Below are positions 23,498-32,740 of a stretch of 37,786 nucleotides of DNA, in pieces. This stretch comes from an uncultured Cytophagales bacterium (GTDB lineage: Bacteria; Bacteroidota; Bacteroidia; Cytophagales; Thermonemataceae). The notes beneath the pieces were generated by a model. That model was not told the DNA's origin, did not search any database, and saw nothing but the letters and a program-made list of their open reading frames with translations. The translations under genes were made by a program, and so were the position numbers. The stretch covers positions 1 through 37,786 of the forward strand of contig CALEMF010000012.1 in assembly GCA_937911505.1 (NCBI GenBank), read 5' to 3'. The first letter of the stretch is position 1; every line of letters begins with the position of its first letter.

Positions 23498-24844
23498 TTA
23501 GATCGAATGATGTAAACTTTCCTCCAACATAGGATGATTCTTAGGGATAAGTCCGTACTTACTAAGCGTATTAGCAAATACCAGCACAAATCCACCAATA
23601 AACATCAACAATGTGCCTATTTCTACTAAAAAGAACCCGCCGTTTTCCTTTACTGTTCCAGGCATAATCATCACAAAGAAGTCCAGATAATGCCCTATAA
23701 GAATACCCCAAGCAGCTACTTTCAAGAAGATTGCTTTTCGCTTGGCATCTCTTGTCATTAAGAATAGGAAAGGAAAGACAAAGTTAATTATAAGATTAAG
23801 AACGAGCATTGGGGAGTAAATCCCATCATATCCATACAATCTTTCGTAGAAGTAAATTGTTTCTTCTGCCATGTTCGCATAATAGATCAAAAGGAACTGA
23901 GAAAACCAGATGTAAGTCCAGAAAATACTGAAAGCAAACATAAACTTTCCAAGGTCGTGTAGGTGGTTTTCATTCACCATCTTTAAGTAGCCCTGTTCTT
24001 TCAGGTAAATGACTGCTAGTGTGATCACTGCCAAACCAGATACCCAACCGCTTGCAAACATATACCAGCCGAACATAGTACTGAACCAGTGTGTATCAAT
24101 ACTCATTACCCAATCCCAAGCGGAAGTGGAAGACGTTACGGCAAAGATTACAATAAAAATAGCAGAGTACACGGTAGCTTTGTCATAATGCTTTACATTA
24201 AGGCGGTTCTCTATGTTATCTTCTGCTAGGTGCTGCTTTTTAATAAGTGTATATAACCAATACCACAGTACAAAGTAAAGCACAAAACGCGCAAGCCAGA
24301 ATACAGGAAACGAGCCGCTTTCAAAGGGCCAAAAGAAGAAAGGTGCTTTGTTAGCGATGATGGAATCATACTCCTCACCCGCTTTGTCATACAGAGACGA
24401 GTGTGTCCAATGGAACAAATCATGGTTAGCAAATAGGAATACAATCAGAAGTACACCTCCTGTAAAGGGTAAGAAATTACCAAAAGCTGTTGGGATCCTT
24501 AGAAATGAAGCAGACCAACCTGCTTTTGCCAAATATTGAATAGCAAGAAATAGTACACCCATCACAGCAATTTCAGTAAAGAATATACCATTTAACCAGA
24601 AATTAGCCCATATACGGGTCATCCAATTATAGCCATGCTCTTCTCCGCCGCCGCCACCTTCGTGATGTCCACCACCGTGATGTTCTCCGCCGCCATGATG
24701 TCCTCCACCCGTATCTAAGGCTAAAAAGACAGCGCCAGCAACAAGCAGCAGTAGTCCAATTCCAATGACCATGAGGAGTTGCTTGCGTAGCTTTGGCGTG
24801 AATTCGTATCTTTCTTCAAGATTATATTGTATGTGATCTGCCAT
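23498..24844 (-). CDS. actF: Alternative complex III subunit ActF
   Basis: The 448-residue membrane protein has about ten helices of the NrfD-like type, related to ActC but shorter. It is the second large quinol-side membrane subunit of ACIII. After the first helix (about 25-45) comes a strongly biased stretch of His, Gly and Glu (about 47-70, GGGHHGGGEHHGGGHH), which is outside the conserved fold. The gene follows actE by 39 bp and precedes ctaC by 30 bp, which places the ACIII and oxidase subunits in one transcript. Confidence 0.93.
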   Translation of the reverse strand: MADHIQYNLEERYEFTPKLRKQLLMVIGIGLLLLVAGAVFLALDTGGGHHGGGEHHGGGHHEGGGGGEEHGYNWMTRIWANFWLNGIFFTEIAVMGVLFLAIQYLAKAGWSASFLRIPTAFGNFLPFTGGVLLIVFLFANHDLFHWTHSSLYDKAGEEYDSIIANKAPFFFWPFESGSFPVFWLARFVLYFVLWYWLYTLIKKQHLAEDNIENRLNVKHYDKATVYSAIFIVIFAVTSSTSAWDWVMSIDTHWFSTMFGWYMFASGWVSGLAVITLAVIYLKEQGYLKMVNENHLHDLGKFMFAFSIFWTYIWFSQFLLIYYANMAEETIYFYERLYGYDGIYSPMLVLNLIINFVFPFLFLMTRDAKRKAIFLKVAAWGILIGHYLDFFVMIMPGTVKENGGFFLVEIGTLLMFIGGFVLVFANTLSKYGLIPKNHPMLEESLHHSI

Positions 24845-24883
24845 TATTCTATTCTTAATCTGTATGCGTCTAATTATTCTTTT

Positions 24884-25630
24884 TTAATTCATCATCGTTT
24901 CAGTAGAGTCAGGGTTGACCATATCCACCCCTTCTGGAATAGTCAAGTTTTGCTCATCTGGCTCCCCTACTTCTGCCTCTTCTTCTTTTTCTGCTTCCTC
25001 GCCTGCCTTCACGCCACTTTCGTCTTGCTGTCCTTGTAATACGTGTACATACTCTACAATTTTCCAGCGATCTACAGGGCTTACCTGAGAAGCGTGCGGC
25101 CACATTCTACCTTTTCCGTGAGTAATTACGTGAAAGATATGCCCACCATTATATTTAGCCACTTGTCCTGCTGCCAAATTAGCTACCCCTGTGTATTTAA
25201 TCCCTACTTTTCCGTTGCCATCACCTTTGGCACCGTGACAAGCTTGGCAATATCGCTCGTAAAGCACTTTACCCTCTGCAATAATTTCTTCATTAGCAGG
25301 AAGCGGATTTTTCAGATTTTTCTGTGCCCATTCGATGCTATCACGATGGGTGTTGTAAATCATAAGACCCAGATCATATTCTTTCCCTTCGTTATCTACG
25401 TAAGTGGTTTTATAATTTCTTCTCGCTATTGTTCCCTTTACTGGCTTACGCATGTTAAGCCCATTATCGTTAATTTTATTAGGGTTATCAGCCTTTTGGC
25501 TTAATGGTTCGTAAGGAATGGAATGATACATATTAGGTGCATATTCTACCCCTGTATCATTAGGATCTTGCCCGCATGAGGCAAGCCCTACTGTTAATAA
25601 TACTATCCAAGTAATATGTTTATAATTCAT
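24884..25630 (-). CDS. actE: Alternative complex III cytochrome c subunit ActE
   Basis: From the ATG at 25630 the product is 248 residues and a lipoprotein, with lipobox GLASC at Cys19. The upstream open frame to 25678 lies within actD and is not needed. A single heme site, CQACHGAKGDG, sits near the middle, with the distal Met probably in GRMWPHASQV. The C-terminus is a long acidic tail. It carries electrons from ActB and ActA toward the oxidase on the periplasmic face. Confidence 0.94.
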   Translation of the reverse strand: MNYKHITWIVLLTVGLASCGQDPNDTGVEYAPNMYHSIPYEPLSQKADNPNKINDNGLNMRKPVKGTIARRNYKTTYVDNEGKEYDLGLMIYNTHRDSIEWAQKNLKNPLPANEEIIAEGKVLYERYCQACHGAKGDGNGKVGIKYTGVANLAAGQVAKYNGGHIFHVITHGKGRMWPHASQVSPVDRWKIVEYVHVLQGQQDESGVKAGEEAEKEEEAEVGEPDEQNLTIPEGVDMVNPDSTETMMN

Positions 25631-25643
25631 GAGTGGGATTCTT

Positions 25644-26189
25644 TTATCTTTCAATAATCTTAGGGTTGGCCTCAGCACCTAGAGACTCTAGTACTACTTT
25701 GATTTCTTCTGATGACTTTGCCACATTTTTATCAAGGTCTACGATCAGCGCATACCTATTATCGGTAGTCCTTCTATCAAACATAGCTTCTTTTTTCCCT
25801 GGTCCCATGTTATTAGCAATGAAGAAGGTTGTTACCATTCCTAAAGCAGAGATAAGTACAGTTGCTTCAAAGGTAACAGGCACCATAGTAGGAATGGGAA
25901 GAAAGTTTTTACCACCAATGATCATTGGCCAGTCTACTGCTAACATGTAGGAGATCATCCAGATAGCCAGTAGCATCCCTGTAGCGCCAAATAAGAAGGC
26001 TGCAATAGGAATACGTGTTCTCGGATGACCAATATAGGTATCAATGTGGTGAATAGGATGAGGAGAATACACTTCGTGTACCTTAACACCTTGTTTTTGT
26101 ACCTCCTTCACTGCCTTTATGATCTTCTCTTCGTGATCATAAATACCCACCATATATTTATGTTTTTCTATTAACTTGCTATCAGCCAT
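25644..26189 (-). CDS. actD: Alternative complex III subunit ActD
   Basis: This 181-residue DUF3341 membrane protein has a soluble N-terminal domain with KYMVGIYDHEEKIIKAVKEV, the conserved segment SPHPIHHIDTYIGHPRTRIP and two membrane helices (about 65-85 and 100-125). It anchors the peripheral part of ACIII. It ends 13 bp before the actE start and lies 36 bp after actC. Confidence 0.93.
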   Translation of the reverse strand: MADSKLIEKHKYMVGIYDHEEKIIKAVKEVQKQGVKVHEVYSPHPIHHIDTYIGHPRTRIPIAAFLFGATGMLLAIWMISYMLAVDWPMIIGGKNFLPIPTMVPVTFEATVLISALGMVTTFFIANNMGPGKKEAMFDRRTTDNRYALIVDLDKNVAKSSEEIKVVLESLGAEANPKIIER

Positions 26190-26225
26190 AATGTATTGTT
26201 TAAAGTCGTCTTATTGATAAGAAGG

Positions 26226-27719
26226 CTATCCAACTGTTTCAGTTTCAGTTTGTTTTTGCTCTTCTCTGATGCGTTGCTCTGCATCTTTCTTAGCTTTCTC
26301 GTCTGTAGAGTTGAGTACTGTTTTCACCTCTGCCATATTGATCACAGGTAAGAACTTAGCGAATAAAAAGAAGAGCGTAAAGAATAAACCAAAGCTGAAT
26401 ACATAGTCTCCTACATCATAAATAGTAGGATAGAACATTGCCCAGCTAGAAGGTAAGTAGTCACGGTGTAGGGAAGTAACAATAATCACGAAGCGTTCAA
26501 ACCACATCCCAATATTTACTACAATAGAAAGTACAAAAGTCCATACCAAGCTTCTTCGGATAGTTCTGAACCAAAAGAGCTGCGGAGAAATCACGTTACA
26601 GGTCATCATAGCGGCATATGCCCACCAGTAAGGACCAAAAGCACGATTGATAAACGCATAACTTTCATACTCTACCCCTGAATACCAAGCTACAAAGAAC
26701 TCAGTGATATAGGCGATCCCCACGATAGACCCCGTAAGAATAATCACCTTGTTCATTACTTCAATATGCTCTATAGTAATATAATCTTCTAGTTTGAACA
26801 CTACCCTTGTAATAAGCATAAGGGTAAGTACCATCGCAAAACCAGAGAAAATCGCTCCTGCTACAAAGTAAGGTGGAAATATAGTAGTATGCCATCCTGG
26901 AATTACCGAGGTAGCAAAGTCAAAACTTACAATGGTGTGTACAGAGAGTACTAGCGGCGTAGAAAGTCCTGCCAAAATAAGCGCTACGTATTCATAACGT
27001 GCCCATACCTTGGCGCCACCTTCCCAGCCAAAAGAAAGTAATCCATACATAAAAGCAGAAATAGGTCTTCTCTTTGCTTTCTTTGCTTTTCTTTCTTCTG
27101 CGGTATCTGTAGGTAATAAAGGATTCTCTTCTAAGGTTATTTTCGCTCTATCTCGTATAGTAGCTAAGTCTGGAATCAACCCTACGTACCAGAATACTAC
27201 CGACACGGTTAGATAAGTACTAATCGCAAATACGTCCCAAACAAGTGGTGAGTTGAAGTTTACCCACAAAGAACCATAAGTATTAGGTAGAGGAAGTGCC
27301 CAGTGTGCTAACCAAGGGCGTCCCATGTGCATTAGAATGAATGAACCCGCACAAAGTACTGCAAAAATGGTCATAGCCTCTGCTGCACGGTTGATGGAGG
27401 TTCTCCATTTCTGGCGGAATAATAATAGGATAGCTGAGATGAGTGTACCAGCGTGACCGATACCCACCCACCAAACGAAGTTGGTGATGTCCCAAGCCCA
27501 ACCGATTGTTTTGTTGAGGCCCCAAACACCAATGCCGTACCACCAAGTAGAAGCAAGTGCTACGCTACCAATCAATAAAGTAGCAACCGATATGGCGAAG
27601 GCCACCAACCAAGCAAGTGTAGGCTTTGCCTCTACTTGCCTGCAGATATCTTGGGTGATATCGTGCATGGTCTTCCCATTGGTTACTAAAGGTTCTCTTA
27701 CATGTGAAGTAACTTGCAT
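26226..27719 (-). CDS. actC: Alternative complex III quinol-binding subunit ActC
   Basis: The 497-residue NrfD/polysulfide-reductase type membrane protein has about ten helices. It includes the typical [21 protein letters not shown] and [19 protein letters not shown] segments that form the menaquinol site. It oxidises quinol and passes electrons to the iron-sulfur clusters of ActB. It follows actB by 33 bp. Confidence 0.95.
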   Translation of the reverse strand: MQVTSHVREPLVTNGKTMHDITQDICRQVEAKPTLAWLVAFAISVATLLIGSVALASTWWYGIGVWGLNKTIGWAWDITNFVWWVGIGHAGTLISAILLLFRQKWRTSINRAAEAMTIFAVLCAGSFILMHMGRPWLAHWALPLPNTYGSLWVNFNSPLVWDVFAISTYLTVSVVFWYVGLIPDLATIRDRAKITLEENPLLPTDTAEERKAKKAKRRPISAFMYGLLSFGWEGGAKVWARYEYVALILAGLSTPLVLSVHTIVSFDFATSVIPGWHTTIFPPYFVAGAIFSGFAMVLTLMLITRVVFKLEDYITIEHIEVMNKVIILTGSIVGIAYITEFFVAWYSGVEYESYAFINRAFGPYWWAYAAMMTCNVISPQLFWFRTIRRSLVWTFVLSIVVNIGMWFERFVIIVTSLHRDYLPSSWAMFYPTIYDVGDYVFSFGLFFTLFFLFAKFLPVINMAEVKTVLNSTDEKAKKDAEQRIREEQKQTETETVG

Positions 27720-27752
27720 ATTTATAGGGATTTAACGATAATCAAACGAATT

Positions 27753-30700
27753 TTATACTTTTTTATTTCTGATCTTAGTAAGGTAAGTCACATTAGGCTT
27801 TACGTTGATTTCATTCAACACGTGGAAAGCCCTTGGTTCCTTCATTACTACACTCAGCTCTGTATCATCTTTTACTTTTTTCACCTCTTTCTCGATACCC
27901 AACACCTTTACAATTTCACTATCAGGATCATTCATATCTCCAAAGACAATCGCATCGGCTGGACAAGCTTGCTGACAAGCTGTTTTTACCTCACCATCTT
28001 TAATCTTACGCTTCTCTGTCTTAGCGGTCAGTTTACTTTGTTGAATGCGCTGTATACAGAAAGAGCACTTCTCCATCACCCCACGAGAACGTACCGTTAC
28101 GTCTGGGTGCAATACCATCTTACCTAAGTCAGTGAAAGACATGTAGTTTACATCTTTGAATTGCCCCTCGTTGGTATAATTGAACCAGTTGAAGCGTCGT
28201 ACTTTGTAAGGACAGTTATTAGCACAGTAGCGTGTACCGATACAGCGGTTATAAGTCATTTGGTTGAGTCCCTCAGAACTGTGGGTAGTTGCTAATACGG
28301 GACAAACCGTCTCACAAGGGGCATTGTTACAGTGCTGACACATCATTGGCTGGAATACTACTTCTGGATCTTCAGAAGCGTTCTCCATTTCCTTATAACC
28401 ATCTATAGTTTTTGCCTCTTCTATTTCGTCTTTAGGAATGATAGAAGAATAATAACGATCGATGCGAATCCAGTGCATTTCACGACGGTTAATTACCTCC
28501 TCTTTTCCTACTACGGGTACGTTATTTTCTGTTTGACAACCAATCAAACAAGCACTACAACCAATACAGGAGTTCATGTCGATGGCCATTCCCCACCAGT
28601 GATTACGATTGTATTCTTCTTCGTGACCGTTCCAAAGGCTGATCTCTGTGGGCTTTTTGAGCCCTTCGTTGGTATGGATCATAATCGCATACTTGTCTTC
28701 CATCGCCTTGGCAAAGACTTTCTCATCTTTGTAAGTCTTTAAGTCTGCTTCTCGTATAATATCACGCCCCATAATAGTCTGATGGGTTTGGGTTTGCGCG
28801 ATTTGATCTTTCTTTTCAGTTTTCTTAATGGCTACATCAAAGGCTGCATACATGGTAGCCAAGCCATTCTTTTTGGCAAATGGATACGCATTTGCTCCTA
28901 CCCCATCGGCTACTTTACCAGCTTTGGTTCTACCGTATCCTAATGCTAAAGATACTGTTCCTCTTGCTTGACCAGGCTGTACCAATACGGGCACTTCTAC
29001 TGTATGACCATTAGCTGTTACTTTTACAATATCACCTTGTTTTACCTCCATCGACTTAGCGTCTGAAATAGAAATACACAAGTAGTTGTCCCAAGTAGCT
29101 TTGGTAATAGGATCAGGTAGCTCTTGTAGCCAAGGAATATTAGCCATTGCCCCACTTCCAATACCCACTTTCTGGTATAGTGCCAATTCCATTTTTCCGC
29201 CAGGCTTGTATACGCTTCGTATATCGCTGATGGCTTTGGCTGCATCTCCTTGGATGTCAACACCTCCACCACCTGCTTCTATCGCAGCAGGCACTTCTTC
29301 GGCCGTTTCCTCGTCGGTAGTGGGCAGCGTTGCTTCCCAGCCTTGAGGTTCATATACCCCATCGTGTAGCACTTGTACCCAGAAGTTTTCAAATCCTCCT
29401 GCTTCGCCCTTGTAAAGATTGTCTTTCCAGTAGCTTCTTAGGTAATCGTAATAAGTGGTATTGTTATCACTCCAAACTAACAAGCTATCTTGAAACTGAC
29501 GTGTTTTAAAAATGGGTGAAATAGTAGGTTGTGCTAAGCTATACATACCTGCACGTGCTTCTGCATCATTCCAAGACTCTAAATAGTGGTGATCAGGCGT
29601 GATGTATTTACAAAGCGTGGTTGTTTCGTCGATGGTGTTAGAGAAAGAGATAGAAAGGGCTACTTTCTTTAACCCTTCTGCTAGATCTTTTCCTCTAGGA
29701 TGATCATACACAGGGTTAGTATCTAAGAACATTACCGCTCCAGCACGACCACCTGCTATGGCATCAATCATTTTATTTACTTCCTCGTCATTCCCTAGCT
29801 TTAAGTAAGTAGGGCGAGTAAGGTCGATGGTACTGTCGTAGTTGCCTAACTCAAAGTTGATGGCATTAACTAGCACTTGTACACTTGGATCATTAGAACC
29901 ACATACTAACAAACTCTTACCACGATTGGCTTTCAGCTCTTCTCCTGCCTGCTTAATCTTCGCCGCTAGTTTAGCGTCTTCTACAGTAGGTGCTTGCTTG
30001 CCGCCCATTACTTCATTGTAAAGCGCTGCAATTACCAACCCTTCTTGAGAAGGCTTTATTTGAATACGATGGTCAGCATTAGCTCCAGAAAGTGACATAC
30101 CACTCTCGAAGTGATAATGGCGTGACATCGTTCTTTTCTTATCGTTTACTTTTCTTGTCTTAGCATACTGACGGCTGTACTCTATAGAAGAGAGCCAAGT
30201 ACCTAGGAAGTCAGCATTCACACTCACAAATGTCTCTGCTTTACTGAAGTCATAAGTAGGTAACGCGTATACACCAAAAGATTCTTCGTTTGCTTTTAAG
30301 ATACCATAGGAAGATACTGCATCGTAAGTGACGTGCTTTGTGTTAGGGTATTTAGCAGCAAACTCCTTTACTACTTGCTTTGTAGAAGGGCTAGCAATGG
30401 TAGGTGTCACGATGTATATCGTTCCTTGAGCACCTTGCAAGGCGCGCTTGATCTCTGCATCAGCTTTCTCTACATCTATAGACTTTCCCCCTTTTAAGAA
30501 ACCTTCTTTGAATTGCTCTCGAGAGAGATCGTATAAACCTAGCAAAGAAGCCTGTACCCTAGCGCTTGTACCGCCTTTGGTAACATTAGACATGGTGTTT
30601 CCTTCAATCTTGATAGGACGTCCTTCTCGTGTCTTTACCAAAATACTACAGTATTCCCCATCCTTCATGTAAGTAGAAGCGTAGATGTTAGGAATACTAG

Positions 30701-30959
30701 GATCAATATTTTCAGGTTTATTGAGATAAGGAATGGCTTTTTTCACAGGTGTTTCGCAAGCCGCTAGTGATACGGCTGCCATTCCAAAACCCATTAATTT
30801 AAGAAAATCTCTGCGCGAATTCCCTCCTTCTTCATTCTTATTTCCTTTTTTATCACTAACAGGTAAGAAATCAGGGAACTCCTTCTCAGCATTTTTCACA
30901 AACTCTATGTCATTGGTGAGTTCCTCAATTCCTTTCCAATATTTCTTATTATTCTTCAT
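27753..30959 (-). CDS. actB: Alternative complex III iron-sulfur subunit ActB
   Basis: This 1068-residue protein is a fusion of a molybdopterin-oxidoreductase-like domain without cofactor (about 75-760) and a ferredoxin domain (about 790-1010). A Tat signal is visible as SRRDFLKLMGF (Arg49-Arg50), followed by LAAC. Cluster-binding motifs are CIGCSACLIGCQ, CQHCNNAPCETVCP, CIGTRYCANNCP and CSFCIQRI with CQQACP, fitting three 4Fe-4S and one 3Fe-4S clusters as known for ACIII. It passes electrons from ActC to the hemes of ActA and ActE. Length is normal. Confidence 0.96.
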   Translation of the reverse strand: MKNNKKYWKGIEELTNDIEFVKNAEKEFPDFLPVSDKKGNKNEEGGNSRRDFLKLMGFGMAAVSLAACETPVKKAIPYLNKPENIDPSIPNIYASTYMKDGEYCSILVKTREGRPIKIEGNTMSNVTKGGTSARVQASLLGLYDLSREQFKEGFLKGGKSIDVEKADAEIKRALQGAQGTIYIVTPTIASPSTKQVVKEFAAKYPNTKHVTYDAVSSYGILKANEESFGVYALPTYDFSKAETFVSVNADFLGTWLSSIEYSRQYAKTRKVNDKKRTMSRHYHFESGMSLSGANADHRIQIKPSQEGLVIAALYNEVMGGKQAPTVEDAKLAAKIKQAGEELKANRGKSLLVCGSNDPSVQVLVNAINFELGNYDSTIDLTRPTYLKLGNDEEVNKMIDAIAGGRAGAVMFLDTNPVYDHPRGKDLAEGLKKVALSISFSNTIDETTTLCKYITPDHHYLESWNDAEARAGMYSLAQPTISPIFKTRQFQDSLLVWSDNNTTYYDYLRSYWKDNLYKGEAGGFENFWVQVLHDGVYEPQGWEATLPTTDEETAEEVPAAIEAGGGGVDIQGDAAKAISDIRSVYKPGGKMELALYQKVGIGSGAMANIPWLQELPDPITKATWDNYLCISISDAKSMEVKQGDIVKVTANGHTVEVPVLVQPGQARGTVSLALGYGRTKAGKVADGVGANAYPFAKKNGLATMYAAFDVAIKKTEKKDQIAQTQTHQTIMGRDIIREADLKTYKDEKVFAKAMEDKYAIMIHTNEGLKKPTEISLWNGHEEEYNRNHWWGMAIDMNSCIGCSACLIGCQTENNVPVVGKEEVINRREMHWIRIDRYYSSIIPKDEIEEAKTIDGYKEMENASEDPEVVFQPMMCQHCNNAPCETVCPVLATTHSSEGLNQMTYNRCIGTRYCANNCPYKVRRFNWFNYTNEGQFKDVNYMSFTDLGKMVLHPDVTVRSRGVMEKCSFCIQRIQQSKLTAKTEKRKIKDGEVKTACQQACPADAIVFGDMNDPDSEIVKVLGIEKEVKKVKDDTELSVVMKEPRAFHVLNEINVKPNVTYLTKIRNKKV

Positions 30960-31021
30960 TATGTGTCTTAATTATCTAGCGTAAAAATAGAAACGGCTTA
31001 TCGAAAGTTTGTATGATAAGA

Positions 31022-32287
31022 TTAATAGTGGCACTTAGAGCACTCTAGCCCACCAATGTCTTTCACTTTGATGTCTGCGGCTTTCAAGCCATCCTTAGCG
31101 TGCGCAGCTCTTAGGCGATCATAGTATTCGTTGCTCTCATCAGCAGCACCTTGTACAACAGTTTCTCTGTGACAATCGATACACCAACCCATGGTAAGCG
31201 GTGCACGTTGCTGTACTACTTCCATTTCTTCTATCTGACCATGGCAGTTTTGACATTCTAGCTGACCCGCTACGGTATGCTGTGCGTGGTTGAAGTAAAC
31301 CAAGTCTGGTAAGTTATGTACTCTCACCCACTCTATCGGCTGATCGTTTTCGATCGCCGCGTAGATTTTTTGGATTTCAGGAGAGGAGCGTTTGATTTGA
31401 TTATGACAATTCATACAAATATTGGCAGAAGGAATGTTAGCTGACTTTCCTTTATATACACCTGTATGGCAATAACCACAATCTACTTCATTTGCACCAG
31501 CGTGTAGCTTGTGAGAGAAGGCGATAGGCTGTGTAGGAGCATACCCTGCTTGAATACCAATGTTCATTACCTTGTCGATCCCTGCTTTAGAAACTACCAA
31601 GAAGAAAAATACGCCTACTACCGTTAAGAAAGCCTTACTTTGGAAGACAGCTCCCAAGTCAAAGCGTTGGTTTACGACCTCTTTATCTGCTTCGTCTAGG
31701 TTTTCATCTTGCTTTAAGAATCTGGTGAGGAGTTGGGTAATGATAATCAACACAACCAATACCAAGAGAAGTAATACGATCATACCGCCTAAAAGGAGAT
31801 TGAGGTATTCACCGCCAGCAGTCGCAGTACCATCTACAGTTGTCTCATCTCCTCCTTTATCATCAACTACAACAGGTTCATAAGCATCAATGTAGGCGAG
31901 AATAGATTTAATATCGTACTCTGTAAAGTCTTCATAAGCAGGCATGGCTAGCTTATTGTATTCTTCGTAGAGTGCTACGGCCTGCTTGTCGCCACTCTGT
32001 ATAAGTTTTTGTGAATTCTGTATCCAAGCAATGATCCATGACTCGCTGCGGCGGTCTGTAACGCCTTTTAAGCCTGGACCTGTTTTGGGTACATCAGTAG
32101 GGTTGTGGCAGGTTAAGCAGTTAGCATTAAAGAGTTCTTTTCCATGATCTACGCTTACGTCACTGTCACCACCCGATTGCGCTTGTGCTTGCGCGGTGGA
32201 ATCCTCTTGGGCCATCATAGCAGGTGCAGCCCACAGAAATACCAATGTAAAAGCCAGTAGACTTTTCACTTTTATTAAACGCTTCAT
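31022..32287 (-). CDS. actA: Alternative complex III multiheme cytochrome ActA
   Basis: From the ATG at 32287 the product is 421 residues with a signal peptide (LVFLWAAPAMMAQ). The longer open frame to 32350 would start at or before the mapped promoter's transcript start. Six CXXCH sites are seen: CLTCH in an N-terminal cytochrome c domain, then, after two membrane helices, CGYCH, CMNCH, CQNCH, CIDCH and CSKCH in the pentaheme part. It is the first gene of the operon and, with ActE, forms the exit path of electrons from ACIII. Confidence 0.94.
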   Translation of the reverse strand: MKRLIKVKSLLAFTLVFLWAAPAMMAQEDSTAQAQAQSGGDSDVSVDHGKELFNANCLTCHNPTDVPKTGPGLKGVTDRRSESWIIAWIQNSQKLIQSGDKQAVALYEEYNKLAMPAYEDFTEYDIKSILAYIDAYEPVVVDDKGGDETTVDGTATAGGEYLNLLLGGMIVLLLLVLVVLIIITQLLTRFLKQDENLDEADKEVVNQRFDLGAVFQSKAFLTVVGVFFFLVVSKAGIDKVMNIGIQAGYAPTQPIAFSHKLHAGANEVDCGYCHTGVYKGKSANIPSANICMNCHNQIKRSSPEIQKIYAAIENDQPIEWVRVHNLPDLVYFNHAQHTVAGQLECQNCHGQIEEMEVVQQRAPLTMGWCIDCHRETVVQGAADESNEYYDRLRAAHAKDGLKAADIKVKDIGGLECSKCHY

Positions 32288-32355
32288 ATAGTGAGAAAAC
32301 ATATCGAAAATTGGGTTGTATCCGTGTACTATTGTGTTTGTAATAATCACTGGTA

Positions 32356-32385
32356 CAAAAATAGCATCGGAAGTTTACGAAACAA
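32356..32385 (-). promoter_or_regulatory. Promoter of the act-cta operon
   Basis: On the minus strand TTG (32385-32383), a 19-nt gap and TATTTTTG (32363-32356) form an exact TTG-N19-TAnnTTTG promoter. Transcription should begin near 32349. That supports the ActA start at 32287 and a leader of about 60 nt. Confidence 0.75.
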
Positions 32386-32740
32386 ATAACATAATGTAAC
32401 AAACTTTTCACTTTTGGTGCGGAGCCTTACAAAATAGCACTCAAGTCATTGATTATCAAAATTATATATACTATTTTGATAGATTTTATATCATAATTTA
32501 GAATGATTTTAAATAGTTTGATTCATTAAATAATTATTACATATTTACAGCTTTAGAACACTTTGTTTAAAAAATAGGGTTTTATAACTACATAAGAATT
32601 CTATCATTTCTTTGCACTACTTTTTCCTTTATTCATTTTTTTTATTCGGATTATCATTTTTACAGATAAAGCGTCTTTATTTTTTTGTCTATATGGGGGA
32701 TATCTGTTAGCTTCGCTTCCATTCCAAATATTTTGCTTGT
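32386..32740. other. Intergenic region between actA and nuoM
   Basis: This AT-rich divergent region of about 355 bp holds no convincing gene. The act promoter lies at its left end, and upstream signals for nuoM must lie near the right end (TATTTTG at about 32729 is only a weak box). Long runs of T at 32620-32690 and A/T-rich tracts at 32450-32560 are notable, but no terminator or repeat could be supported. Confidence 0.6.

Noticed and set aside
25631..25678. Longer ActE start at 25678
   Set aside because: It overlaps actD by 35 bp and would bury the lipoprotein signal that begins at 25630.
32288..32350. Longer ActA start at 32350
   Set aside because: It coincides with the predicted transcription start and precedes a normal signal peptide beginning at the ATG at 32287.
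32413..32423. TTTTGGTGCGG near the act promoter, partly like the CRISPR repeat
   Set aside because: Only about seven consecutive bases agree and there is no neighbouring pseudo-repeat.
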